Shown here one piece after another: positions 50,409 to 60,550 of a stretch of DNA of 64,000 nt. The DNA is from Trichomonas vaginalis G3. Lineage: Eukaryota; Parabasalia; Trichomonadida; Trichomonadidae. The translations under genes and the position numbers were made by a program. Each line of letters opens with the position of its first letter. Within the stretch, counting starts at the first letter, position 1. Location: assembly GCF_026262505.1 (NCBI RefSeq), contig NC_067204.1:22041300-22105299 (forward strand). The letters are read 5' to 3'. Under the pieces are notes generated by a model. The model was not told the DNA's origin. It searched no databases and was given only the letters and a program-made list of their open reading frames with translations.

Positions 50409-52370
50409 TCAAAACAACAAAAGCGCCTGCATTGCGACAGTATTTCCACTCATAGCTGCAGCCTGGAAATGCTTCTTAGCTTCCTCAGTTTTACCTTCTC
50501 CCTTCAGGATGTTTGCATATAACAATTGAGCTTCACTTTGAACTTCCTGGAACTGAGGGAATACTTCAGTCTTCTCAGCGACTGTTTTAAGCAATTCGAT
50601 AGCATGTGGTCTGTTCGTAACGTCCTTTTCTAAGATGTATTTCGCATGAACGATCATTGCCGGCAAATATCCCCATTCGCTGCATTCTGTTATTAATTTC
50701 AGTCCTTCCTTTTCATCTTTGTCAGCTCCATAGCCGTTCATTAAAATCTGAGCGAGTGCAAATTTGAAATCTGGTCGATTTTGCTTTGCGCTTTCTCTAA
50801 ATAACTTAATTGCCTGTTCAACATCACGTGTCACTCCATCACCAGTATATAACATGACAGCGTAGTTATGAACAGCAAGAGGAAAACCGAGATCAGCAGA
50901 TTTCTTCACCAAAGCAACACCGTCTGTATCAGCGTTCTCTTCAATAGATTTCTTGATAATAGCACGTCCATAGAAATACATGATGGCCGGACCTTCCGGA
51001 CTTTGTGCATACAAATCTTTGTATACTGTTCCAGCTTTGACGAAATGGCGCTGATTCCATAGCAATCGTGCATAGTTCAGGCCACCAATAAGGGATTTGT
51101 TACCTAGAGCTCGTCTATAACACTCCTCGGCCTGTTTCAGATCTATTTCGACTCCGCGACCAAGTTCGTATGCTCTTCCGAGGTTGTTAAGGGCTGCTCC
51201 ATCATCCTTCTCGGCTAATCTTTGGTTAATATCGTTAGCTCTGGAATTATTTTGAGGAGTTATTTCGCCTTTGTCGCATTCATCAGCGTAATGTATCATT
51301 GCGTCTCTGTGGCCTGAGTTTGAGGCTTTTTCAAGGCAAGTAATGGCTTCAGCTGGGTCTTTGTCGCGAAGATATAAATATCTTTGGTATAATGACTCGG
51401 CATCGTGGCCTTTTGCTTCTGAAATGACCTGTTCAAATACTGTCTGTGCTTCTGGTAATTTCTTCTTTGCCTGTTCGAGATATCTTCTTGACAATGTTGA
51501 ATCTTTAGATTTTAGAAGAATTCCACATTTAAGCTGAGCGTGAGGATGTCCTTTATCAGCAGCCTTCAGTAAGTATTCGAGGTCTTTTCCGTTTTTATCG
51601 CCTTCGATGGCACATCCATACGCATAACAAGCTTTTGTTAAGCCTGCGTCGGCTGCGCTTTTAACTAGCCTTATATATTCGTTTCTGTCTTTCGTTGAAT
51701 CGAGGGTTAATGATAAATTAAACTGCGCTTGTGGAACTCCTTCATTTGATGCTTCTAATAAGAGTTTTTGAGCCTCTTCTGTTTTTCCTTGTTCTTTTAG
51801 TAAAACTGAGAGATTGAATTTGGCAATCGAATTCCCCAGCTTTACAGCATTTGTGTAATGTTCTAAAGCTTGTTCTGTTGATTGTGGCAATCCCATATTT
51901 CCTTTCTGGTAAAATGATCCTAGAGCATTTTCTGCAGAGCCATTACCGAGTGAAGCAGCTTTTTTATAAAGACAAACTGCAGTTTCTACATCAGCTTTGA
52001 CGAATAAACCATTTTCGTAAATATGTGCGAGTAAAATTATTGCAGGAATATATTTTGCATTGGATGCACTGTTTAGAAGTGACATTCCTTTAGTTATATT
52101 ATTTGAATAAGTTTTTCTGTTTAAAATCAACTTTCCGAGCTTGTATTGCGCTGGCGCATAACCAGCACTTGCAGATTTAGTGAGAAGTTCATTTGCTTGT
52201 AGAAGCTTTTCGTGTGTTTTTTTCTTATTATATGCAATTGAAAGTAAATACTGCGCTTCAGCATTATTATTCATAGCTAAATCTTCTAGCTCCTTGAGGC
52301 TTAAGTTGGCATCTAAGGTTTTGAAGGCTGGACATGAGTCCTGACGCCCAGTCCCCAAAGCCTCAGTCAT
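50409..52370 (-). CDS. Sel1-like repeat protein
   Basis: 653 residues almost entirely of ~36-residue Sel1/TPR-like repeats with the signatures A...LG.....G, AQ..LG.L, and A..WY..AA: examples are GYAPAQYKLGKL, AETAVCLYKKAASLGNGSAENALGSFYQKG, AAALNNLGRAYELGRGVEIDLKQAEECYRRAL and AVHNYAVMLYTGDGVTRDVEQAIKLFRESAKQ. About 16-17 repeats. No signal peptide or membrane segment is visible, so it is not an Hrd3/SEL1L orthologue of the ER membrane; rather a cytosolic scaffold of the kind greatly expanded in trichomonads. Codon use is slightly richer in G+C than the neighbours. Intact. Confidence 0.93.
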   Translation of the reverse strand: MTEALGTGRQDSCPAFKTLDANLSLKELEDLAMNNNAEAQYLLSIAYNKKKTHEKLLQANELLTKSASAGYAPAQYKLGKLILNRKTYSNNITKGMSLLNSASNAKYIPAIILLAHIYENGLFVKADVETAVCLYKKAASLGNGSAENALGSFYQKGNMGLPQSTEQALEHYTNAVKLGNSIAKFNLSVLLKEQGKTEEAQKLLLEASNEGVPQAQFNLSLTLDSTKDRNEYIRLVKSAADAGLTKACYAYGCAIEGDKNGKDLEYLLKAADKGHPHAQLKCGILLKSKDSTLSRRYLEQAKKKLPEAQTVFEQVISEAKGHDAESLYQRYLYLRDKDPAEAITCLEKASNSGHRDAMIHYADECDKGEITPQNNSRANDINQRLAEKDDGAALNNLGRAYELGRGVEIDLKQAEECYRRALGNKSLIGGLNYARLLWNQRHFVKAGTVYKDLYAQSPEGPAIMYFYGRAIIKKSIEENADTDGVALVKKSADLGFPLAVHNYAVMLYTGDGVTRDVEQAIKLFRESAKQNRPDFKFALAQILMNGYGADKDEKEGLKLITECSEWGYLPAMIVHAKYILEKDVTNRPHAIELLKTVAEKTEVFPQFQEVQSEAQLLYANILKGEGKTEEAKKHFQAAAMSGNTVAMQALLLF

Positions 52371-52743
52371 TAAAAAATAAAAACGTGCATGAATATCAAT
52401 TACATTTATTTTATCATTATCATGGAAAATGAAAGAACTGTTGCATGCTAAGTTCGGTCAACGATAGAAATTGAGTGGAAATTAATCGTCGAGGAAGTAC
52501 GATTATGTAAAGTAAAAAATGTTGTGGGATTTTTAATATTATATATTATTTTATAATAAAATTTTTTTGAGTCATTTTAAGAAGCACATATAATTTTTTG
52601 AATTTAAAAATTAAAGTAGTGTCAAACGAATTTATCACTTAATTTAATACTCAGATTTCTTAAAATTAATGAAAAAAGGTTTTCTGAGAACTTTTGAGAA
52701 TGGTTTTCAAATTCCATTATTGAAAATATATAGGTATTGTATG
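52371..52743. other. Intergenic region
   Basis: Upstream of the Sel1 gene; AT-rich, no initiator fixed. Confidence 0.4.
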
Positions 52744-52745
52744 TA

Positions 52746-53796
52746 AGGGTTTCGTTTTGCGAAAAAAACGTACAATACGCAATTTCGCTAAAAAAACATT
52801 TAGCTAGCAATTTCGACCTTTGACTCCACTCAAGACGTCACTTTTTTAATTTTGCGGTATCATATTTTTGGAAAATCTTTATGAATATTATATAATAAGT
52901 CTCTTTAATATCTATATTTCATATTTTTATCGATTTTTCAAGTTTTTGCGAAAAGTATTCAATTATTTTTGCTATTTGGTCGGGTAAATGTCAGATTTGC
53001 GACATTTTCTGATATGATATTTAGATTCTACGTTGATAATAATGCTTATAGAACCCTCTTGCTATTGTGTCAAAATTGCGAAACCGATAGCAAAAATATC
53101 TCGCAATATCAAAATTGAGATATTGAGTGAATTATGCATTATAGAGATTAAAAATCTGATTTGTGAAACATCTCATCAGTTTCTAGCTAATTCAAAAATC
53201 TTTACTATCTTATTCGATTAAAATGAAAAGGGAATAGTTTCATTATGCTTTAAATGACAGCCTTATAATATAATCATAGTTTTCGCTCAATATGCAGCAT
53301 TTTTTTTTCGAAATCTATGGTCAATGTCCTAAATACTGATTGCTTTGCATTCATATCTCTTACATTTTCTATACCCACATCACTATTCATTGCTATTCCT
53401 ATCTTTTTCATTTTTGTTTGTTTCTCATAATTTCTCAAAAAACATGATAACTTGATATTTGTAAATATCATACTTTATAACGTAAATAAGAACTTGACCT
53501 ATTAAGAAAAGCAGTAATGAAAAGAAAATCTGAAATTCATAAAAATTACAAGTTTCTGATGACAATTAGCTTAATTAAACCAGGTACAAGATTATATAAT
53601 TGTATTTTCTATCCAATTATCCATATAATATCTTATCCAGAAAAAATAACTTGATCAATACCAAATGATTTTTTAACTAGTAAATAAAGTATTTTCTTTA
53701 CACACACATTGTATATCATAGTTTTTTTTTTGGTTTCGCAAAACATCCAAAAACAAATATGCTATAAAAGTGACAATTTTAGCAAAATGAAACCCT
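52746..53796. mobile_element. Possible 1.05-kb MITE-like element
   Basis: Left end AGGGTTTCGTTTTGC and right end GCAAAATGAAACCCT are inverted with one mismatch over 15 bp. Both are flanked by TA (52744-52745, 53797-53798). No transposase is readable inside: two ~60-codon frames have no motif. A Tc1/mariner-type non-autonomous element is a reasonable reading. Confidence 0.4.
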
Positions 53797-53910
53797 TATT
53801 GTATGAAATTCAAACTCTATATTTATTAAAATTCTAAATTTTTAATAAAATAACTTTTCAGAGGAATATGATTTTGAATGGTTGATTAATAAGTATAAAA
53901 ATGTCTACGA

Positions 53911-54237
53911 TTTTAAGGAGGGAATTGTTCCTTATGAGGTATACATCATAACTATATACCTCATAAGGAACAATTCCCTCTTGATAGCTGGGAAACTTTC
54001 TCTGAATAACTTATCATTTGGAGAAAGTTTCCCAGCTATCTATTAGAAACTAAAGGCTGTGAGGCACTAATATATAATCAGTGCCTCATAGCCTTTAGTT
54101 TCTTATTAAAAACGAGAAAACTTGTTCGAAATGATAAACAATTTCGAACAAGTTTTCTCGTTTTAAGGAGGGAATTGTTCCTTATGAGGTATACATCATA
54201 ACTATATACCTCATAAGGAACAATTCCCTCTTGATAT
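53911..54237. repeat. Array of five hairpins
   Basis: Five head-to-tail inverted repeats: 53918-53980 (26-bp arms, 11-nt loop), 53983-54040 (20-bp arms, 18-nt loop), 54045-54103 (24-bp arms with one G-T wobble, 11-nt loop), 54109-54164 (24-bp arms, 8-nt loop) and 54168-54230, identical to the first. A 76-77-bp direct repeat (53911-53987, 54161-54237) thus brackets three different hairpins. Every loop includes ATAA (CATAACT, AATAACT, TATAATC, GATAAAC). Spacers are only 2-5 nt. See findings. Confidence 0.95.
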
Positions 54238-54796
54238 CCTGGATATTTTTGAATATATTTTTTTAATTAAAGTTCTCAAAAGTATTATCAAAAGTGATTT
54301 TTTAAAAATATCTCCAATTAATTAACTAATTAAAAGTATTATATTTTTAAAATTAAATAGTTTTTCAATTTTTTTGAAGGAATTGAGATACTTCCCACGA
54401 CAATAAAATTGAGAGGTTTACATTATGACTGATCTTAGCATGCAACAGAACATTAAATGTCATCCAAAGAAACTTCAATAAAAGTGGATTAATTTTTCTT
54501 TTGAAATCTCTTTTTGATGTCAGTGAAAGGAAAATTCGTAATCAAACAAAAATCAAACCCAATTCACTTTGTATAATATAACTCTCTAGTTTGCACTAAA
54601 AATACTCTAGTTATTTAAATCAAAAAATCATTCATAGGAATCTTATTCCAAATGAGGCTCATAATCTATCAGTTCCTACTTCAAAAAACATTGGTTGTAA
54701 AGGAAATCAATATGAAAAGAATAAGATTTGAAAAAAATAAATTATCTTTATCAAAACAAAGTAATTTTATTATGCGTTATAACCAAAAACAAAAAA
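54238..54796. other. Intergenic region
   Basis: AT-rich 3' flank of the elongin C gene. A plus-strand frame at 54652-54918 overlaps that gene and has no features of its own. Confidence 0.4.
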
Positions 54797-55207
54797 TTAT
54801 GTCTGAAGATATTCTGCGCAGTTCAACAACTCGATTGCAAGATTTGGATCTATATCGAAAGGTGGGAGTTGATCAGTATGATCAGAATATTGTGTACGAT
54901 AATGCCAATATTCGATAATCCTTTCAAGAACTTCGGAACGAATATCATTTAATCTGATTGTTTTAGATTGTGCTTCTTCGAAGTTTCCACCGCCGTATAA
55001 CATATTTCTAATAGTCTGTGAGATCATCGCTGTTTTCTTGTCTACTATGAAGACGTATCCATCGTTAGACATTAATTTCAAGAAATCCATTGGCTGAAAT
55101 TCATCTTCGAAAACTTCTTCTTCTTCCTCCTGATCATCTTTCTTAGGTGGTGGAGGTGGTGGTGGCGCTTCTTTCTTCTTCGAACGACTGCTTGCAGATT
55201 TCTTCAT
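54797..55207 (-). CDS. Elongin C-like (BTB/POZ fold)
   Basis: 136 residues. The first ~40 are Lys/Ser, then poly-Pro (PPPPPPP) and acidic (DDQEEEEEVFEDEF), an extra N-terminal tail. Residues ~43-136 match elongin C/Skp1-type POZ: LKLMSNDGYVFIVDKKTAMISQTIRNMLYGGGNF, KTIRLNDIRSEVLERIIEYWHY, PPFDIDPNLAIELLNCAEYLQT. Elongin C links SOCS/VHL-box substrate receptors to cullin 2/5 ubiquitin ligases. The I.S.TI..ML and FDI.PN.A.ELL..A.YL patterns favour elongin C over Skp1. The next gene is a BTB-like protein, divergent. Confidence 0.9.
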   Translation of the reverse strand: MKKSASSRSKKKEAPPPPPPPKKDDQEEEEEVFEDEFQPMDFLKLMSNDGYVFIVDKKTAMISQTIRNMLYGGGNFEEAQSKTIRLNDIRSEVLERIIEYWHYRTQYSDHTDQLPPFDIDPNLAIELLNCAEYLQT

Positions 55208-55375
55208 TTATTATTAACGTAATAAAACCCCCACGGAGTCACTTTTAGATCAAGTTTACATGTCAAAAATATTTTTGAATCTAATTCAAATTTTGGAGCA
55301 CTGCTTCAAGAATTTTTATCCATAGATAATGTGCTCTATCGTGATAAAATGCTTTTTTTTTAAATTTTTTTTGAC

Positions 55376-55380
55376 TCACT
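55376..55380 (+). promoter_or_regulatory. TCACT initiator of the BTB-like gene
   Basis: TCACTCATTTCATGG: a trichomonad-type initiator TCACT only 7 bp upstream of the ATG at 55387, within the ~180-bp divergent promoter region shared with elongin C. Confidence 0.5.
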
Positions 55381-55386
55381 CATTTC

Positions 55387-56687
55387 ATGGTTCAAATCAC
55401 GAAATTCTGCAAAGAATTAAAGCGTGTTGGCATTCTGAAAGAATGTGGACGATTAAATATCAATATCAATGATCGAATAATCAAAACAATGAAGTCTTCC
55501 GCAGTTTGTTTTTCAGATTTAATTCAAGAAAAATGTATTAACGATATTTCAATAACATCATATACAGCAAATCTAAATCTTAAATGTGAAGATTCAATAG
55601 ACATACTTTCAAAGTTTCTCGAAACAGGAAAACTTGAATTTCAAGAAGATAAAGAACATTATCATGACATATTTGAAATAGGAAAACATTTTGGAAATCA
55701 ACTATTCATCCAAGTGTATTCTGAACATATCAAATTAGACAAATCAATTACAAAGGAAAACGTATTTCAGAAGTATGAAATTTCAGTTTTAGAAAATGAT
55801 ATTACAACAGAAAACGAATGCATTGATTTCATCTCATCACATTTATATTGCTTAGATGACAATGATATCATTGAAAATTTCACGAAAAATGGATATGAAT
55901 TTTGCGAAAAAATATTGAAATCTAAAGAATTAAAGATCGACAACGAAGATCATTTATCTTTATTACTGTTAGCTATCTGCAAGAGGAATGATACATTCTT
56001 TGATTTATTTAGAAATATCAAATTCACATTTTGTTCACGAGAAACTTATGATGCAATTTATAATTTTACTATTGAACATTCATTCGAAACAGTTCTTCTT
56101 ACTATATATAACGAAACATTAAAGAATTATCATTCAAATCTAAGAGGAAATATTGAAATCTCAAATGAATCTATTTCATCATTCGAAAGACCTATTATTA
56201 AAAATCAATTTACAATATCAAATAACTCTTTTGATGTTAATGAAACTAAGTTAGTAGATTATAAAGAAATTAAAATGGGATTTACAGCTTCATCCGTTTA
56301 TAATGAAAGTTTATCAGATATAAATTCATATAGAGATGACGTTGATTTCTATACTAATAATAATGCTAATTCATGGATTCAAGCCAATCTAAAAGGATAT
56401 ATAAATTAAAACCATCATCTTATGCTATTCAATCGAGATGTGTGCATGATTCTCATTTATTAAGAAGATGGAAATTAAAAGGAGTTAAAGAAAATGGAAC
56501 AACTGTTGAATTAGATAATGATAAATACTATGAGTTCAAGCTTGGAGAAATTAAAGAATTTCCACTTCTAACAAACGAATATTTTGTATCTTTCAAATTA
56601 ACTCAAACAGGAGAGAATTCAAGCAATTGCGATTATTTAATGATCAATATTTTTGATTTCAAGGGTAAATTAATAAGAATAAAATAA
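55387..56687 (+). pseudogene. BTB-like/discoidin-like protein, frameshifted
   Basis: First frame 340 residues (55387-56409), then the reading continues in another frame to 56687. The N-terminal ~120 residues resemble a BTB/POZ domain (LNINDRIIKTMKSSAVCFSDLIQ... SIDILSKFLETGKLEF), followed by a helical BACK-like part. The C-terminus (GFTASSVYNESLSDI...SWIQANLKGY, then IYKLKPSSYAIQSRCVHDSHLLRRWKLKG) looks like an F5/8 type C/discoidin fold, a pairing frequent in trichomonad proteins. The break is a 1-base shift near 56398 in an AT run. It may be a sequencing error, since the second frame is fully open to its stop. Confidence 0.7.
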
Positions 56688-57343
56688 AAAGCTTTATAAA
56701 ACGCTCTTTAATGGTATCGATTCAAGCTTTTAAAGTTAATTTGGATTTCATTTTAAGCCGGTTAGTTTGAAACCACAAATATTTTTCTAATGACTACTTA
56801 CGGATAGATTAAAAATATATATTTACCTTATCTATTAATCAATATCTATTAAAAGAACTTTGGAGTATTAGAGTTTTGAATATTCCTGCTATATAAATTC
56901 ATTCACACAATTAAAGGCAAGAATGATTTAGAAAAATATAAAGAATCTATTTAGAATTTTTTTACAAACAAAGAAATATAACATGTAAATTATATACCCA
57001 GATTTCTTATGCATGTTTAGTTGTTGCCATAATATAGTTTTCTTCTAATAATTATCTATAAATTAAAATATAGAATTTTTTACAAACAAATAAATAATAT
57101 AACAAGTAAATTATAATTGTGACTTTAGCCAAGCAATTTCTTTTTCAAGTTTAGTTGTGGTCATATTATAGATTTCCTCCCATTGTTATCAATGCATAAT
57201 GATTATATTAAAAATACAAATCACTTCAACTTGTTTTTTGGAATTACAAATTCATTAGAGTTAATAGGACCCAAAGTAATTTGAATTGATGGTTATTAAA
57301 ATATAGAATTTTTTACAAACAAATAAATAATATAACAAATAAA
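56688..57343. other. Intergenic with duplicated gene tails
   Basis: Contains partial copies of the 3' end and tail of the next coiled-coil gene at ~56945-57020 and ~57055-57160 (listed separately). Otherwise AT-rich. Confidence 0.55.
57055..57160 (-). repeat. Duplicated 3' end of the coiled-coil gene
   Basis: ~105 bp nearly identical to 57296-57395 (the stop region and last ~15 codons of the gene). A more diverged third copy lies at ~56945-57020. Shared blocks: ATAGAATTTTTTACAAAC and CCAAGCAATTTC. Confidence 0.85.
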
Positions 57344-58651
57344 TTATAATTGTGACTTAAGCCAAGCAATTTCTTTTTCAAGTTTAGTTGTCTGATCAGT
57401 GAGTTTTCCTATTTCCTTAGCCAATCTCTTGTTCTCTTGTGTTGCAACATTAAATATATTTGTTAATTCATCCAATGGATTACCTGTATTCACTGATGGA
57501 AGTCCTTTAACGAAAACACTCATTTCATTTAATATTCTTGCTTTTCTTGCGACATCTTTTGTGATTGCTTCGTGTCTTTTTGCAACAGAGAGATACTCTT
57601 GTCTGGCAACTTCTATATCAATCCAGATTTTCTCTTGAAGAGCAACAATGTCTTGTACTTCGGATGAAGTGTTTATTTTTGTTGAAATTTGGGAAACTTT
57701 TTCTGTCAGTACTTTTTGAAGCTGACTGATCATGGCAACCTTTTTGTTTTCCAAGATATTATGCTCTATTTGAGCTTGATCCATATCTTGTTGCTTATTT
57801 TTAATAATATTTTGATTTTCCGAAATTTTTTGTTTATCTTCTTTAATTTCGGTCATAACCTTAGTATATTCGTCAGAGTGTATTTTACTTGACTCCGCTA
57901 ATACTGTTTCGAGAGAATTTTTAACTCCTTGATATTCAAATTTTACAAGCTCAAGAACCTTCTCTGATGAGTTCAGTTGACGGACTGATTCATTAACTGC
58001 ATTTTCTACATCTTTTAATGTATCTTCGTATATCTGAATTTGTTCTTTTAAATTTCTTTCATTAACTAACAAATTTTTAATGGTTTGATTACGTTTTTGC
58101 TTTTTCTTTTGTAATTTATTTAGTCTTTCGCTCAATGTCATTGCTTGTGACTCAAAATCACCGACAGTCATATAAATTGTGGCGAAAGACTTAATTTTTT
58201 TGTAGTTTCGTATACGGAAATTGATTGTCTGAACTTCAGTATCTATTAAATTCGATAATGCCGTGAGCTTAGCTTGGTATTGTTCTAGTTTTTTATTGTA
58301 ATTTTCAATTGATTGTGAATATATTTTATCTTCCTGCTGCAATTCTTGAAGCTTTTCCTCTTTTTTAACCAATCTTTTTTCATCGAATGTACTTTGAACG
58401 TTCGGATCATTTAAATTTTGTATTTCTTTTCTAACCTGGCCAATTTTTTGCTGAACTTCCGACATTTCATTTAAAAGAGTCATTTCATCTGACTGCTTAA
58501 GCCGTATTCGTTCAGCTAGCTCTTGTTTTAATTGAGGGATTTGTTGAATGTTCATTTTGAGTGTTGCAATTTCAGTCTTCATACTATTCTTTTCATCAGT
58601 CATCTGAACTAATTGCTTCTGCATAATTTGAAACTCCTCTCTTGTTAACAT
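57344..58651 (-). CDS. Long coiled-coil protein
   Basis: 435 residues, almost all predicted coiled coil (MTDEKNSMKTEIATLKMNIQQIPQLKQ; EKLQELQQEDKIYSQSIENYNKKLEQYQ; ENQNIIKNKQQDMDQAQIEHNILENKK). A short non-coil interruption at ~145-165 (FRIRNYKKIKSFATIYMTVGDFE) and another near 385-400 (VFVKGLPSVNTGNPLDELT). No motor, nucleotide-binding or membrane motif. Probably a cytoskeletal, axonemal or kinetochore scaffold; function not assignable. The 3' end has been duplicated twice downstream. Confidence 0.8.
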   Translation of the reverse strand: MLTREEFQIMQKQLVQMTDEKNSMKTEIATLKMNIQQIPQLKQELAERIRLKQSDEMTLLNEMSEVQQKIGQVRKEIQNLNDPNVQSTFDEKRLVKKEEKLQELQQEDKIYSQSIENYNKKLEQYQAKLTALSNLIDTEVQTINFRIRNYKKIKSFATIYMTVGDFESQAMTLSERLNKLQKKKQKRNQTIKNLLVNERNLKEQIQIYEDTLKDVENAVNESVRQLNSSEKVLELVKFEYQGVKNSLETVLAESSKIHSDEYTKVMTEIKEDKQKISENQNIIKNKQQDMDQAQIEHNILENKKVAMISQLQKVLTEKVSQISTKINTSSEVQDIVALQEKIWIDIEVARQEYLSVAKRHEAITKDVARKARILNEMSVFVKGLPSVNTGNPLDELTNIFNVATQENKRLAKEIGKLTDQTTKLEKEIAWLKSQL

Positions 58652-59200
58652 TATATAAAAGAAATCAAAAATTTGCCAGAAATAATCTCAAGGTTTTTTA
58701 TCTTTCTCGATCATTATTTAGATTCAAAAAGTTATACTCTAAGAACTTATTTTCAAAACTTTGTCTTGAAATACATCGATCTTTAATCAGAGAAAGAAAA
58801 TAAAAATTCGTGAGAAATTTTGAAGACTTAAGTCATTGTTCTCACTTCGTATCAATTCAGATGAAAGGGATAACTAAATATTCAAATAATGGAAAACTCA
58901 AAACACATTTCTTTTCCATTTTCATTTAGTCTTTCTAATTATGTGAATGAAATTGATATTTATGACACAGCGATAAAGTTTATATTCATTACCTGAGTTT
59001 AATATTTAGAAATCCAAGCATCTAAAGGATTTTTTTTACAAATTTTACTTGCACACGAGTCTTCGAGCCATTTTCTCATTTCCATCATGCTAACATAACT
59101 AATTTGCATTATGTACATATTATTTATCCAGTCTATGCAGTATCATATTGAAAACACATTCAAAATTGATTTTTTGTGAAAATTAATAAACGTGCATTTG
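58652..59200. promoter_or_regulatory. Divergent intergenic region
   Basis: 550 bp between two divergent coiled-coil genes, which may share a promoter. No initiator confidently assigned. Confidence 0.4.
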
Positions 59201-60304
59201 ATGAATTTTTCTCCTTATTTGAATCAGATATTTAATGTTGCTACTGACAACATTACTGACGATCTGACAAAATGGAGGAACTTTTGCTTCACACAAGTTG
59301 TTAGGATAAAAGACCTTGAATTACAAACTAAGATGCATTCATCAGTGCAATCGCAAAAAATACAACCATTAAAATCAAAATATAACGAAATATTACAACA
59401 ATTAGAGTCAAAAAATAATGAGTATCAAGAAGTTTGCAACAATTTAGAATCTGCTCAAAAGAAAAAAGACGAATCAACTAAAAAACTTTCGAATGCTACA
59501 ACGAGAAAGAGTGAGATACAGCGAAAAAAGATATTTTTCAATCAATTTCCTGAACAATTCAGCCAAAGATTAGAGATATCAAAACAGCATTTAGATTACG
59601 ATATTAAAGAGTTATTCGAGAAATCTAATAAGTCACTTAATACAGCTGAAACTAAATTAGACTCATTGATTCAAAAAATCCAATCAATCACAGAACCAAG
59701 TTTGGAAACGGAAGGCGTACAACTAAAATATGAAGTAAAGAAAGCAAACCTAGAGCAGTTAGCAACAAACTTAGCAATTAAATTTAATGAAATGCAATTT
59801 CCTGAATGCAAGGTTGAATTATTACCAATGCTGCATCAATATCAAGAACTTAGATCGATTGATAAAGACATAGAAGTAGCCAATCGCGAAAACATTAAAA
59901 TTGAAGAAGCCATTAACTCAGCATCATTAGAAAGTTATGAAATAAATATTCAAACACTTCAAAATCAAATCTCTCAAGAAGCTCAAAGGCAAAAAGCAGA
60001 AATAGAATTTCTAAAGTCCCAATATGATCTAACAGACATTCAAGCAGAAATTGATCAGTGCCAGCTCGAAATATCAGATTTAGAACATAAGCTTGAAGAA
60101 GAGAATAAGAACATAAGCGTTCTTCAAACAGAAAAGAAATGCGCAATAGAAAATGCTAATAAAAAATCTTTAGAAAATGAAGAGATAATTAAGCAATTAA
60201 CCAAGGAATTAAATGAATTGTCCTCTCGAGTTCCCAAACATTCATATGACACTAAAGAGGGAGAGGTTAATACAATTTATAATGGTCCTTGGTTCAATTT
60301 TTAA
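59201..60304 (+). CDS. Coiled-coil protein
   Basis: 367 residues from the ATG at 59201 (MNFSPYLNQIFNV); the longer frame starts with GTG. Residues ~45-130 and ~210-345 are coiled coil (LESKNNEYQEVCNNLESAQKKKDESTKK; DIQAEIDQCQLEISDLEHKLEEENKNI). The N-terminal ~35 residues are globular with WRNFCFTQVV. The C-terminus has a conserved-looking YNGPWFNF ending. No family is recognised. It is divergent from the other coiled-coil gene, so the two may be partners. Confidence 0.75.
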   Translation: MNFSPYLNQIFNVATDNITDDLTKWRNFCFTQVVRIKDLELQTKMHSSVQSQKIQPLKSKYNEILQQLESKNNEYQEVCNNLESAQKKKDESTKKLSNATTRKSEIQRKKIFFNQFPEQFSQRLEISKQHLDYDIKELFEKSNKSLNTAETKLDSLIQKIQSITEPSLETEGVQLKYEVKKANLEQLATNLAIKFNEMQFPECKVELLPMLHQYQELRSIDKDIEVANRENIKIEEAINSASLESYEINIQTLQNQISQEAQRQKAEIEFLKSQYDLTDIQAEIDQCQLEISDLEHKLEEENKNISVLQTEKKCAIENANKKSLENEEIIKQLTKELNELSSRVPKHSYDTKEGEVNTIYNGPWFNF

Positions 60305-60533
60305 TTATATTTTGTTTTATTCATAAATGCTGTTTTGTTTATATCTATAAGTTAATTCATTAACGATTTATAGCAATTTTTCACATGCAAATACAGTGGA
60401 AAATCCTTCGATATTACTCCTTCATTTGATAATATATCATTATAGCGCTTATTTTCAAGGGTTTAGACATATCATACTTGTTGTATTTATTTTCCATTCT
60501 TTTAGCTATTTTTTATATATGAATACTGAATTG

Positions 60534-60538
60534 TCACT
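60534..60538 (+). promoter_or_regulatory. TCACT initiator of COMMD gene
   Basis: TTGTCACTTTTCTAAATCAAATG: TCACT with A at 60536, 15 bp before the ATG at 60551. Same context (GTCACTTTT) as before the MOCOS-like gene. Confidence 0.65.
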
Positions 60539-60550
60539 TTTCTAAATCAA

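Noticed and set aside
53911..54237. CRISPR array
   Set aside because: Hairpin stems differ from one another and there are no constant repeats with variable spacers; the host is eukaryotic.
54652..54918. 88-aa plus-strand protein
   Set aside because: Overlaps the well-supported elongin C gene on the other strand.
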